This document shows positions 1 through 12,696 of a stretch of DNA of 49,755 bases, piece by piece; position 1 is the stretch's first letter; the number at the start of each line of letters is the position of its first letter. The DNA comes from Gnomoniopsis sp. IMI 355080 (lineage: Eukaryota; Ascomycota; Sordariomycetes; Diaporthales; Gnomoniaceae): contig JAPEVC010000253.1 in assembly GCA_027946555.1 (NCBI GenBank), positions 1-49,755 on the forward strand. The letters are read 5' to 3'. The translations under genes and the position numbers were made by a program. Below the pieces are notes generated by a model. That model searched no databases. It worked only from the letters and a program-made list of their open reading frames with translations, and was not told where the DNA came from.

Positions 1-2117
1 CGTGCTTATCCCCTCCCCCCCCCCGATCTCGACGACGTCTGTCAATCGTACGATGGCATCTTTTGAGCGGGAGCTCCCGAAGCTTACCTTTGCACTTCAA
101 ACTTCCGCAGCGGATGGGGACCCAGAGATAGTTTAGGCACCTAGCCGCTATCGCTCCACTTCACACACCTTGGAACAAAACAGCAGCCTACACACTAGGT
201 AGGGCTATTAATTCATATTCGAAAGCTGTTAAAATCTGAGCATACAATCGAACTGCTTGCGGTCCGACTTTGGCACTTTGGCTATCACATAGCCGCCAGT
301 GCAGTAATACTTATCAACACAAATTCGAATTCAACTTCTTGTCGTCCGAGTACGCAACAGAGGAACCTCGGCTCCAAAGTGAACGACAGCTTGATCTACT
401 CGAGTCGATCTACAGCTGTATCTCGCGCCCTTCGGGGGTACGTCGCAGTGGGCCATGGTCAGATGAGAGGGCAGCCATGCGGATCTTTATTTATCTCGAT
501 TTGACAGACTTGGGTGCAGCTTGCGAGAAGAACTGGATCTCATGTGACGAGTCACATCAATCCTGGCTCAAACGTGAAGTCCAGAATTGTCGTGGAATTG
601 ATGTGGACCTTGTCCGGTATTAGCGCTTGTCCAATCCTATGTCGACCTCGGTTTGCGTGCTTCTCATTAAGATTTTATCGAGTGATACCAGCGACCAATA
701 ACCTCAGAAAGACGACTGCAACTTTCTTTCGCTTACGTCACCCTATAATACCTATTGGTGTCGGACATCCTTGCGCAAACCTTGTGTGACGTAGGAAAGC
801 GCACCCATTATCTAATCACACTAATTGTATCCTCGGTGTGCAAGAAGGCAAGAAGGCTGCCAGCAACCCGGCAAGCCCCAAAGGAGGAGAAGCAGAATGG
901 AAAACCCGGGAACGGGTTATCCTCGCCTCGGTATGTATCCCTAGATCCCGATACTCGCAAAAGAAAAACTGTTTATTGGTTCATCTGGCCCATTGTAGCC
1001 GCATAAAGGTTGCACTCTACCACCCTGTCGGGTCAGCATAACTTTCAGATCTCGGCATGCACGCCGCAGAACAATGAGAAAGCGGAATTGCGCTTAATGA
1101 GCGAGATCTCACGCTGAAAGCACTAAAAAGGAGATTTCCGACCCACTCCTATGTCAGCAATACATACCTCCCGTCCCGCATACGAACCCAGAGCGGCGGA
1201 ACCGAGTTGAAGGAATGCTTTCCCTTTTCCTCGTGGCGAAGACGGATCGGCTGCTTGCTCGAGGGCGCGGCTGGATCACATATGTATGTGTACTTGTCCC
1301 CTTTCCTGGGGCTCAAATATGCAATCGAAATGCAAGCAACGATCTTTCCTAGAATGGCACTGTATCCTTGTGGCTCTCAGCAGGTGAGAAAGAATTTGAC
1401 GTATCATCAAAGCAATGCGAAATGTGCACATGTGCAGCTCCGAGGGGTTACACCGATCTGAACACCCCTCACAGAGGGTGCCTTTTTCTCCCGACAATGG
1501 CATCTCAATGGTACCTCACCAACACAAAATGCTCTAGATCTTGCGGATTTTCCAGAACTAACCCCCTAGCGCCATACTTGTATGTAGAACAGCAGCTAGC
1601 TCAAATGATTGTCAGCTTGCGTGAACAGATTACCAAGCTTACCGTTTTAACAGCCATGTGTTGAGAAAACGTGGCAGCCTAGTTGATAACAACGTGTAAT
1701 GAAGGCGATGTCGAGCATCACACTAGAAAGCCCATGTCACGTCGTATTGAGGGAGAGGACGCACCAAAAGCTCCAGGTGATCGCTGCATTTGCGCGAATG
1801 ATTGGGTATCCTATTATTGCTACTATCAAAATCTTGTCGACCTTCGGCGAAAACTCGCCTTTACTAGATGGCCCAGATTGCCTATTATCGCCTGCATCTT
1901 GTCGGACGCCACTACCACCAGACTGATCAAAGGCCATTTGGCTGGCGCCATTCGAATGGGCAATATCCAAGAAGCTCATGGAGGAACGCGATTTTGGAAA
2001 TCCACATCTACCCTCACCGCCGAGAAGCCCAACGCTGGAAAACATCCTTCACGTAGCATAGTATAGTGCTCTGTGATCTCGCCTGGCGGCCGGTGTGGTC
2101 TCTCGAATGGAGAGGCG
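1..2117. other. intergenic, no gene recognised
   Basis: Open frames here are short, overlap on both strands and show no recognisable domain or plausible spliced product. The only visible feature is a poly-C run at 15-24. The right end is the 3' flank of the phospholipase C gene on the minus strand, so its 3' UTR should lie just below position 2118. Confidence 0.6.
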
Positions 2118-5100
2118 TTACCGAAGTTCTTTCTCGATCCTGACCAGCAGTTTTCCAGCACTCGGCTTCCCATACGCGTCCTTCAAATCAATAAAACGGT
2201 ATCCCTGTTGCAGTCGATCGAGCCGGATGCAAGCCCAAGCAGCAAGCTTGTCCTTGACCAGTCCTTCATCTTCGATCTTGAGCCTGCGCAGGCAGCATGT
2301 CAGCCACGATGTATCCTTACACGGGTCTTCTTCAACCAAGGGTAAATTGATGCGAATCTTGTCCATGTGAGCTCACAGGCAATAGCCATGTACCGGTACG
2401 GCTCACAGGCGGTGGCTCAGTACTACTGAATCTCGATCGGCGAGTGGCAGCAGAGGGTGTCGATGCTGCAGGGCAAAGGAGGAACGCAACTAGGCACAAG
2501 TGATAGGTCTGTACCGCGCAACACAGGGGTGGTTGGAAGCGCTGTAAGGTCTGTACAAGCGACGTCTAGTAGTACAACACCGGGGGGTTGCCAACTGACA
2601 TAGTCCCGTCCCATGCTTGTCATCCACACCGGTCTACAGCTGAAACGGCTCTTCACCCCCTCATGCTTAGTGGGCCGGGTAGAAAGCAAAATTGACAGCC
2701 TTCTTCGCTTCGTAGTGTGCATCTACCCGAAAACGGTATGCAAGCCGCTGAATTGCAGCAAGAGGGGTTCCGAATACGCGACAGGGGGGAGGGGCAAGGA
2801 AAGATTGTGAGAAGTGACAGAGATTGTTGGATGAACAGATCGCGGTGTACCAGGGGGCCGGAGCAATTCCAGCGCTGATTTAGAGAGAAAGAGAATAGGG
2901 GGCTTACCTGACGAAGCTGAGTTCCTCCACCACGTTGTCGATATTTGGTGGAAACTCAAGAATTTGGCCAACACCCCAGTCGGGGTTCTCCGTCTCGCTA
3001 CTTTTGGACACCAATTTGTACTGTCCGTCCTGCACAAGGCCACTCTTGATAGCCTTCTTTTCGTTGCGCTCTTCAGGTGTCTCGACGTGCAATTCGCATT
3101 TGACGAAGGGCCGGAAATCAGTGCTGGCTGCTGTACTAACGCTCGATACCGAGCCTGCATCGCTGGCGCCATCTCTCCCTCCTGGGAGAGGCAAGAACTG
3201 CCCGGCCAGGATCGTGATCCGGAAGCGTTGCAGCGTCCTGTGATGGCCGGCTTGTGCTTGAGTGATTGTAATGTCGTCGCTCAAGTATCCCTCCGGCTTT
3301 AGCACCCAGCCTTCTTCAGACTCAAACATGGCGCTATTGAGCATCATTGCCTCATCTACATGCGATCTTTGCCAGTTGAGCGCTACCATCTGGACGCCTT
3401 TCCTCCAATATAGTGAGGGATCGAGATTTGTCGAGTTCACGCGCGTTGAGTGCGGATATGCGCGCATGAAGTATTGTCGGTTGTGAATGAACATTTCTCG
3501 GTGTTTCGTTTGATGCAACTTCAAAATCTTGTACTCGTCAATAGAGAAGATGTGCGTCAACGTTTTAGCTGCTGGCGCAGAAAAGTCCTTGTAATGCTCG
3601 CTGTGTGTGTAGATTGCCAACCTTCCCAGAGCATCCCCAATCTTGGTCTTGGCTTTCTTGATGCCAGGGGTCATCTCTCCGCTTTGATTTGGGATGTCGT
3701 CGGCGAACACTCTCTCGTCGTCGGAAGCAGAGCCGTCGTCATCAATCATGGGCACCGTGAGCTGGCTGCTTCCATTCGAAAGACTGAGGCTCTGTGAGGC
3801 GGGCCTCTTGACTTTCACCAATATCTTCTCCATCAATTCTTCTAACCTCGGTTGCCTCTCTTTGGGATCACAATCCACCAGTCGGTCATCCAGTAGGTGG
3901 TCACCCCATTCCTCTTTCATAATATCCACCATCATGTCTTGTTGTTCCCCTGTCGCGTGTACTTCCAGGCTCACGATGATCGGAAGTTTGTTCGTTTTAA
4001 ATGCCGACTCTTTAATAACCCTGCAGACTTCCCGCAGAGGGATTCGTCGAGCAAGACCCACGTCGCCGAGCCCCGTTATCGCGTGCGCATGTGTGACTTC
4101 GGGCTCAATCTTCCTCGCCGGCTCTTTTGATGCCGACCGAGATCGCGAGCGTGACTTGCGGCCCAAAAATCTCAAAGACTCGGCCGATTTGACGTGCCTG
4201 AGCTGTGATCCTCCTATGTCGTTCGGATCAAGCAGGTCGTTATCCAGAGAAGACGTGCTGTGACTCGCTATTGGCATAGTCAAATGCAGCTGGCTCATGC
4301 TTGCACTGGCTTTCGATGTCGGCCTTGGGCTGCGACTGCGACTGCGCTTCCCCTCGCGCTTCGCACCCGTCAGCTCTCGCCACTTTTCATCCATAATGTC
4401 GACCAAGCTCTGTGCTGCTGCCGGGATGGAACTCGTCGAGAGTGTTGACATATTCGAGAACTGCCGCTTGTGGGTGTGTCTGGTGGTGTCGCGCTCCGAG
4501 GTGCGTGGTGACCTCGACCTGCTCGGTGTCCTAGGCGCATGTTCTGACCAGCCCTCGCCATTCCAAACGTCTATCTCGACGCATCTGCAATTCTCGGACA
4601 GCACAGTTCTATAAGCCTCGGCGGATACCTCGCCATTGAGCTGGTTGCCCAGGCCTATGTAGGTATTGTGGCTGCTGCTGATGAAATAGTTTGATATCGG
4701 CTTCGATAGATCTTTCTCGCCCGCTGGTCGCAGAGCCTTGCTGTAATCGTGAAGCCAAATGTAGACAAAGTCCCCGAGTGTATATATCTCTTTATCTAGT
4801 GGGCGTACCAGTCCACCTTGTGTCTCAATCAAAAATTCTTCCAATCTGTCCCGCATTATATAGTCACCCACGCGGCCTCTCAGCATCGCGAATATCTTCT
4901 CTAATTGGCCATGCGTCGACTGCGATAATAAAGGTAGGTGGATAGCAGGTTGACCCGTTGCCTCGTCATCGATCGTTTTTGCGTCGCCTGTCGACTTGCT
5001 ACGCTGGTGGCTAAGGTCTTCATCGTGTGTCCTGGGTCCGCTGCCGAGCGAGACCATCTGAAAGAAGTGTTTCCATGCCGAGTTTGCGCCAAAGCGTGGG

Positions 5101-5228
5101 CTTGGTCTGGGTCCGCCGGACGCCGGTGTAGGTGGTATTGGACTTCGTATCCTTGGGATGACGGCGGCGCTCGTTTCGATCTTGACGTTGGCTGCGGTTC
5201 CGGGTCGCCCGCCCTTGCGAGACGACAT
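2118..5228 (-). CDS. PLC1: phosphoinositide-specific phospholipase C (PLC-X, PLC-Y, C2)
   Basis: Predicted to hydrolyse phosphatidylinositol 4,5-bisphosphate to IP3 and diacylglycerol at the membrane. Two exons are inferred: 5228-2908 and 2283-2118, giving 828 aa. The join restores a C2 strand (SFVR followed by LKIEDEG) and the product ends in KELR. A degenerate EF-hand-like region lies at about 105-170. The X domain starts near 176 with SSHNTY (catalytic His187, Asn188), then CVEIDVW (Glu218 and Asp220, matching Ca2+ ligands of PLC-delta), THAHAITG (second His at about 380-382) and SLEVH (Glu422). The Y domain, about 540-655, holds QYFMRAYP with the substrate Arg near 589. C2 follows. An insert of about 145 residues, rich in Ser and Arg, splits the X domain between 230 and 375. 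No PH domain is visible. The start is the first in-frame ATG before a basic N-terminus. Family assignment is firm; the exact second exon is inferred. Confidence 0.93.
2284..2907 (-). other. 624-bp intron of the phospholipase C gene
   Basis: The minus-strand donor is GTAAGC beginning at 2907 and the acceptor is CTGCGCAG ending at 2284. Joining 2908 to 2283 makes an AGG codon and continues the C2 domain without a gap. Every other intron placed in this window is 47-113 bp. No further exon of the C2 domain seems to be missing, and no coding or snoRNA-like (C/D box) pattern was seen inside. Confidence 0.75.
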
Positions 5229-8200
5229 TACAGGATGTGTCTGCGCACGTTTGCGGACTCCCTATGGAGGTGCGAAAGGGCTGGTGTCAGTAGAGCCCTT
5301 TTTTTTTTTTTTTGGCTTGAGGCTGATGCGCTTTGGGATTCAAGTCGCACGCAAGGCTGTCGGGTGGGAGAGTCTTCAATTGGCACACGCAAACAAACAA
5401 AGAAAGGACGCGTGACGGAAGGAGAGCAGGTAGACGACGGTGTAGACGCGCAATAGAATCTTGGATTAAGGCGACGAAGCTCTTGCTTCTTTTCTGTTCT
5501 GGCTTGCTAACTTACGAGGCAACCCATGATGGCTGGAAAAAAGACGGGCAGTCCGTATCCAGCTCGGCGTGCGTGTAGTCAGGGGTTGACAGCTGCACAA
5601 TCCGAGAGATCGGCACCTGCGCAGGGCAGGAATTACGGGGACATGCGCGTGCTGCAGGCTATAAGTCCCCTGTCAGGTCTCGCTACCTCGGTACGGTACT
5701 GCACGCTGACATCGCCAGTCTGCCTTGTTTGCCTCCGATCGCTCGTAAGGTGAAGTTTTGTTTGTTCGTATAATTATGGCGATGGTAGTTGTAGTGGAGT
5801 TGAACGACAAAAGGAGAAGACAATTCGGGAAACAGAGACCAAGCTCAGACCGTCCCAGGTAAGCATAATGGACAATCCTCCTGGGCAGAAAGCCACAAGG
5901 CCGAAGCCTGGACTGCCCAGTCAGATCCAAAGTTGGGATGAGATGAGATGACATGGTGGTTCAGCTCTGGGGTTCAGCCCACTCACTCACGTCCTGGCTC
6001 GCACATAGTAGACTTTCGAGTCAAGAACTCAGCATCTACTGGGTGAGACTCACTTGAATCCTTGCTTCAGGAGGGAGGCATCACTCCTGTCATCTTGTCA
6101 AGGTTACGAGCCAGATATTCAGGTTGATGAATATAGGGGTTGAGAAGTCTATGCCACTTGGCGAGGGATGGTCCCGCGAGGCTGATCCCGGGCGACACCT
6201 GAGACGACCTGGGGATCTCTATGGTTGTCCCCTGTTTGCGTGGGATCCTCGTGCTTCTACTTCATACCAACGAACGCCTTTAGTCGTCCTATTGCAAGTC
6301 ATCGGGTCTGTGACTTACTTCACCGGTGTTGCTCGTCTCGTACATAGGTAGCCTGCAACACATCCGAATTGGCAGCATCACCTTGCGGTAAGATGGTGCT
6401 TTCTATTGAGTACGTGGAGCAGCATGTTCCGCTGTGACGCTGTCTACCGCGGTACGGGTCCCACAGGGCTGACGCAACCGAGAGCCTCAAATCCAGCCGA
6501 AGATTCAGATGTTCAACTTTGAAAGAGGAGACACCTTGAGCCGACGCGGCTTATCTAAGTAGCTAGAAGAGACCCTAGCTGCCCCTTGGTCCTTGGGGCT
6601 TCTGCTATTCGAGTCCCTGGTTCCCTCGTCAGGGATGCAACCCGAGAGCCAAGACGTCAGCCATATTTTCCGAGGCCTCGCGGAAGGTTTGGTAGGCAAG
6701 GAGTTGCTAGCCACTGTGGGTTCTGATCGGCATTCGTCGAAGCTGTGAATTTACGAGGCTTCTATTCTGGGAATCAAGGTTAGCACACCACTCGTGCGTG
6801 ACCCGCGCAAATCGGACCAATTTCCTCATCCCCGTAGTGACAAGGTCTGCTGATAGTTTATCAATTCGACGCAATCGAGATTTCTATCGATTATCCCAAT
6901 TCAGACCGAGCAGGTTTTGTTGGACGTTTGATGACTTCGCGAAGAAAGGGAAGAGTAACAATCCAGAGGAGCACAAGCACAAACAGATCCCAATGATCAC
7001 CGAGAAAATGAATATCTTCAAGAGGGTCATCCTCAGGGATAAATTCTTACTTTAACGGCATACTTAGTATGAGTGTTCAAAGGAAGCTGCTTTACATGTC
7101 AACCGCAAAACCTTGCCAGGTACAGTAGCGAACACCATCGCATGCTGGCTGGGCTCTGTCGGAAAATGATCGCGATAGGAATTTCGCCACAGTTTGATGA
7201 AAGCACACGGCCGGGATACTTGGTAATGTGCGTCCTCTATCGAGCACAGCAATCCGCACGAATGTCAAAAGCTTGGATGATTCTAGCAGCAATGTATTAG
7301 TCATCATCACGACCAGGTCTCAACGTCACTTCTACCGTTTGACTTATAAGCCAACTGTTGATGAAGAAGGATGTGACTGAACACTATTTATCATTTCCTG
7401 AAAATTCGAATCCTGAAGTTGTACGGATATGGAAGAGACCCTAATGATCAGAGATCCGTTTGATGAGACCACGCACATACCCCGGTGAAAGCGGTATAGT
7501 GTAGTTACTGGCTCCGAGGTTGGTTTGTTACTTGTAAGTTGTGCTGAATAAGGTAGATAAGTGTTGCGGAGGAACACGGGGGCCTCACTTGTCATTGCTT
7601 GAAATGAAAAGAGCAATTCGAAACATCAATGAGGGCGCCGTGGTAGGTAGCAATGCGTTGTTCCTACGAAATAGAGAAACTTTGATGGGAAAGTTGAAGT
7701 CAATGCGTAACTTCGGTTGCCCAGAGTAGCGCAACAGGTAAGAGATTCTTTGATGGGACACTCCAGGAGAACATTGGCAAGTCAGGATGTAAGATGCCTC
7801 GAGTCAGGTGCATTGTTTCTAGCATATACACCATTCAGATCCTATATGACGCACTCAGCCACAAAAAAAAAAAAAAAAAAAAAAAAGGCACAGGCATTGG
7901 TGGCACGAGACACACTTGTCTAGGGGATGTTTTAAACGTATGACGCTATCCATTTATAATTGAAGATTTTGACAGAGCCGTTTAGGGTGCTGAATATCAT
8001 GATTGTTGCCGTGTAACACCAAGTAAGGCTATCCAGAATGCCTCTGTAATCCAGCAAGCCAATTTCCAGGCTGGTCAGGATGACGAGTAGCTCTAACTAG
8101 CCGGTAAGCAAGTCTTTGCCTAGTGCGACCTTGCATTGGTAGCCATGTTTGATAAGTTTCAATTGTATTCCGTCCGTCGACATGTCTTCGATATGTCGAA

Positions 8201-10594
8201 AAACTTCTTGACTATTCCAAAGGCCTGTGTCTGCTGTCTTGTGTCGTTGTAAGGATGTACTCCACGATTTCGTACACAATCCAATATGCGAGCTTCGAAT
8301 CGCGGATAACTTCACGCGAATTCACAATTTCGAATGATTCCCGGCATGGTTCGTAACGCTCGCGAATGAAGTAAATCGCTCGCGGCTGACTCCGGGCATG
8401 TTGGGGTGTACGCAGCTCCAGTCGATCCAGATGTCAGACCAAGAGTGTGACCTTAAACCTCACTGGAGAAGATTTAGATGTTTGCCATCAGAATCAGGAT
8501 CGTCGGGCCTTTGCCAGAAGTGGCTGATTGAAATACACTCAACCAGTGTAACAATGGATATTCTGCAGTCGCAGGAAGAATGACAAAATCATGCAGACGG
8601 TCTTCGCTCCATTTGGTCAAGGTTTTGCGAGCGGGAAATGCCTCTCGTCGCTGAAATATCCACAGCATTTGGGGATGACCTTGCGTTTCTCTACGCAAGA
8701 ACTCATTCAGATGTTGCAAGCTTAAAATATTTCTTTTGCAATCTCGAAATGCAAGCTGCAGCCAAGGTCCCAGGCCTTCAGGCTGCGCAGCAGGTTCCAC
8801 GCAGTGAGAGCAGCAACACACTCGGGCGATGTCATCGCGGCTGGAACTGGGTCAATGTGTACCGACCGCCAGATGATATGTTTTGTTCCAGCCTAGGAAA
8901 ATTTTGTGCACACTGCCGTTGGAATAATCATCGCCTATGTCTAAAGGTACCAAACGTACCTATGTACTTGTGGAAGTGAAGGACTAGGCTTACTAGGGAT
9001 TTTGTTACCCTCAAGGTTTTAGTGCTGCATCCATCTCCAGGTACACTCAACCATGTGAAGCTTGCAAACCAGGCTGGAGGGCGATGGTAGTGCCCAAAGT
9101 CGATTTTGTTCAGGTCTGCATTCGATTCACACCGGTCAACAAATCCGCAAATGTTCCGGCTGATTGGGGACCGCCTACCCTTATATCGGCTGAGGTAGCT
9201 GCCCACTTCACTGCATAATAGGTCCGAACAAGACACGGGGCTTCACTTTGTAGGGACAAATGAGCAAGGTTAATCGGACGCCTGGTTGGATCTTTGGTTC
9301 TAGACCAGACACGTTCACAGCTGCGCGTGCTGGATGAAGCTTGGTTCCAGGGTTGCCAGCCTACCTGAGGGGCAATGAGGCTCCTCCAGGAAGACAAATG
9401 GACAGTTACTCTCGGTCAGCGACGCGGAGCTTGGAATCTCCTGCCATTCTGCTGCTTGTCGGCTTCCAAATCCCCTCGGGACACACCTTCGGTGTCAAGC
9501 CGAGTAACAGTTCACCTGTGGGCAGGTGCAATAGGCTGGTAACTTTCTTAAACACCGGGATCTTGCCATCTTGGTCCTTCAGGCAAATCGGCATGGTGTA
9601 GGCAACGGATGTCATGACCGACCATGATTCAAGGGACTATTGAAAGCCGCCTTTCGCTGCTGTTTGGCCGTCGGATCAATTCAGATTAACAGGTAACAAG
9701 CCTGCTCCTCGCAATACCACAGAGTATGTGACACAGTTCCTTCATCTTCATCCCCTTACCTAGACAAGGCAGCAGATCAGGTTGGCATGCGTAATGCTGC
9801 CCACCGCAGCACTAGAAAGAGGCTGTTCACGCGGCGCCTTATGTTGTCTAGGCAAGTAGCGGGTCGTTCACGAGTGTTGTTCTATTTCGATCTATACCAT
9901 GCTTCAGTTCTCCCTTCGTTGCTCTCAATTCAAGCAAGACAACAGTGGGCTGCAGAGTCAGAGCAAAAAGCCCAAGTTCATTATTGATCAACGCTCATCA
10001 ACAGCCTGGTCCAACCCACCTGCATCAGCTGCCTGGTTACTTACCGATCACCCTGGCCGGTGCCCGCCTATTGGCGTTCAATCAGAAGTCTGTCGCATAC
10101 GTTGACCTACTCGGCGAGCTTGGCGCGGTGGCCACGAGGTATATAACCCCCTGGCTCCAGGTTGTAAGGAACAGCCGTACTCAGGTGTGCTGGCCTTCTT
10201 TACATGGCTTTTGTTTTTTGGGTGCATATGATGCAAGTTATATATGGCGGGAGTCTAGTCATTGATCATCTACAGCAGACTTGGGCTATGGTCGAGATAC
10301 AGGCAGCATAAACGCGCGGACTTCACGATGGTTTGTGGAGTCTTTGACGCCAACGGCCGGAATCAGCTCCAGTGAATATTATAATCTGCGCCTGCGTGCT
10401 TATTGTCCTATCTAGGTTATGTCTTCGTAGAGCTTCACCAGATCAGGAGAAAGTTTCCAGCGATTTTGGTTCGGGATGGATTGGCTGCCCGAGACGCCGC
10501 GCCAAATGCAGGGACGTTCCCAAAACCTAATCTCAATGCAATTATCTGAGATCCAAGACTTTTCGGCCAAATGATTCCACAGATACCAGCAAAG
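5229..10594. other. gene-poor spacer
   Basis: No gene is supported over 5.4 kb. A run of 15 T lies at 5299-5313, in the upstream flank of the phospholipase C gene. A run of 24 A lies at 7863-7886. Open frames at 8097-8315, 8474-8821 and 9406-9615 (all minus) were read and match no family I know. They may be chance frames or decayed coding sequence. The last 200 bp form the promoter side of the O-methyltransferase gene. Confidence 0.55.
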
Positions 10595-10601
10595 TATAAA
10601 A
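10595..10601 (+). promoter_or_regulatory. TATA box of the O-methyltransferase gene
   Basis: TATAAAA lies 161 bp upstream of the ATG at 10762 in an otherwise non-coding stretch. A transcription start near 10625-10640 would give a leader of about 120-140 nt. Assignment rests on motif and spacing only. Confidence 0.5.
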
Positions 10602-10761
10602 TGCAGCCCCGCACTAATGAGCAACATCATCACAACCTTGGAAGCTGGAGCATGCACCATTTTCAGGCCGAGGCTCGCTCAAGGAGAATCTATTCACGAA
10701 TCATATTTTACAACAGGGCTTGAGCAAACTTCCTTCCGTGGTAAATATACCAGAATTTAGA

Positions 10762-12011
10762 ATGTCTTTACAGAACGAAATACTGTCCTCGCTGGAAAAA
10801 CTAAGTGCCGATTCATTCACGGATGAGACGGACCGCCTTCGTGTCAGAGATGGGCTGCAAAAGGCCCTTCGGAAGATAAGCAAGCCTTTCGAAGTGATCC
10901 AGGAACATGTCAACTGGTATTTCACTGAGATTGCCATTGTGAAATCTCTTTTATTCGCTGGGGTTTTCGAGAAATGGGCGGAAAGTGGCTCCGAAAACCT
11001 GACGTGTCAAGAACTGGCTAAGCTGACCGGGGCAGATGCATTGCTCCTCAGTAAGTTCATATCAACGCAAAGAAGCATGGAGATGAGAACTGATTGTTAT
11101 TTTGTCTAGGGCGATTGTTGCGAGCGGCCGCCACTGTCCATCTTTTCGATGAGGTAGAATTTGATACATACAGCCGGTCCCCATGGGCCATCATGATGGG
11201 CGAGGAGCCCACGATGGTGGCGAGATACGACGCGATTATTTCGAAGTTAAACCTGCCAAACACGAATAAAATGCCATACTTTCTGAGAGATACCGGCTTC
11301 CAAAACCCAATCGACATAGAGCACAACGCATTCCATTACAGCCATGGCCAGGACTTTTTCGACTACGTTGCTTCGGATCCAGACGTCAAAGAAAGCTTCC
11401 ACCATAACATGAATCTCTTGAGCAAGTATAGCGCGGTGCCATGGAAATCTTTGTATCCCACCAAACAGCTCATAGCGGGCGCCAAACAAGACAGACCCAT
11501 TTTGGTCGACATTGGGGGCGGCAGGGGCAACGACGTCAAGATCTTCATGTCCAGCCATCCCGACGCTCCGAATGGGAGCGTCGTTGTCCAAGACCGTGCA
11601 GAGGTGATCAAGCTCATCGACGACCCCGTCTTGGTCAAGGAAGGCGGCCCAGTGAGACTAATGACGCACGACTTCTTTGCGCCACAGCCCGTGAGAGGTG
11701 CGCGGGCCTATTTTATGCACCGCATCCTGCACGACTGGCCAGACGACAAGGCGGAGGAGATCCTACGCCAGGTGGCGGCTGCGATGGAAAAGGGCTACTC
11801 CAAGTTGCTCATCTTTGATATACTACTAAATGATCGAAAACCTACTGTGGCGGCTGTGATGGCTGATATCTCAATGATGAGACAGTTCTCGGCCAAGGAG
11901 AGAAGTGAAAGCGAGTTCCGTGAGCTTCTAGAAAGCACGGGCATGAAAGTGGTGAGGATATGGGCTGATCCGACGGCTGTGGAATGTATTGTCGAGGCAG
12001 AATTGGCTTGA
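10762..12011 (+). CDS. SAM-dependent O-methyltransferase (plant COMT-like class)
   Basis: Predicted to move a methyl group from S-adenosylmethionine to a hydroxyl of a small aromatic or polyketide-like substrate; the substrate cannot be read from sequence. Two exons: 10762-11050 and 11110-12011, with a 59-bp intron (GTAAGTT...TCTAG), giving 396 aa. The N-terminal half carries the helical, winged-helix-like dimerisation region of this family. The SAM-binding motif DIGGGRG is at 230-236. The catalytic motif HRILHDWPDD is at 300-309, with His304 in the position of the general base. The start is the ATG giving MSLQNE; an upstream in-frame stretch from 10720 begins only with TTG. It is followed after 685 bp by the cupin gene on the same strand. 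Enzymes of this type are common in fungal secondary metabolism, but no synthase lies nearby. Confidence 0.92.
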
Positions 12012-12052
12012 TGTCTTGACGAGCTTCGACCAGTTGCAAAGGGGATCATTCA

Positions 12053-12133
12053 AGTACTTCGACCTTCAGTACTTCAAACTTGGTACTTCAACCTTCAGTA
12101 CTCTAGCTTCAACCTTGAGTACTTCAGCCTTCA
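12053..12133 (+). repeat. degenerate AGTACTTC(A/G)ACCTTC tandem repeat
   Basis: About five imperfect copies of a unit near 15 bp (AGTACTTCAACCTTC) start 41 bp after the O-methyltransferase stop codon, probably inside its 3' UTR. Copies vary by short insertions and substitutions. AGTACT is itself a palindrome, so the array can fold. Confidence 0.8.
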
Positions 12134-12696
12134 AGAAGTGGTTTTGTGTTTGTGCAATTGGAATTTTTTTTTTATAAAACACTTCAGGACAGTACAAGAT
12201 GCCGGCTACCCAGTTTGTGCTGCTATCTTGGTGGACCATGCACCCTATGCGGCCACCTGAGCGTCTTCGTCTTTGCAATTTTGTGCTCTTGCCTTCTCAG
12301 CCTGTCAACATTCAAACTCACAGGAACTGGACCTTTTCTTTCCCTATACATGAAATGCTTGTGGATCAAAGTGAACTGTTGCAACATAGCTGGGCAACTG
12401 CATGAAGAACAAAAAATACCCAGCCGGGATGTGGGTGAGGGGCTGCTATGGTAAGCGGCCCCCCCCCCCCAATTAGGGGGCAAGTCTGAACATCTGGCTA
12501 GGCACTCACGAGAAGGCCACCAACGTCATGGGAGACTTCCGCTTGCGACAGTTTCAGCACCACAGCAACGTTTCATAGAACCAGAAGCCATATCGCGTAA
12601 GCTTCGATTGAATGTCCATAGAGCTCGTCTCTTACGCCTGAATTCACATTTGCACACCATTACGCCCATAGGACTCCGGTCATAATCCCCGCTATC

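Noticed and set aside
8474..8821. Minus-strand open frame of 115 codons
   Set aside because: No recognisable motif, no neighbouring exon that extends it, and no promoter or splice context.
9100..9140. tRNA-like B-box (ATTCGATTC)
   Set aside because: No A-box and no foldable cloverleaf upstream. No other tRNA or 5S rRNA was found on either strand.
9406..9615. Minus-strand frame with protein-like stretch (KDQDGKIPVFKKVTSLLHL)
   Set aside because: Looks protein-like but is short and matches nothing I know. It is not extended by a convincing splice, so it was left out as a gene.
10412..10660. Minus-strand frame with a hydrophobic start in the O-methyltransferase promoter
   Set aside because: Overlaps the TATA box and probable transcription start of the real gene, and has no homology signal.
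10720..10761. Upstream extension of the O-methyltransferase
   Set aside because: Begins at TTG, not a likely eukaryotic start; the ATG at 10762 gives the family-like N-terminus.
12053..12133. CRISPR-like array
   Set aside because: Units are adjacent and degenerate with no spacers, in a eukaryotic 3' flank.
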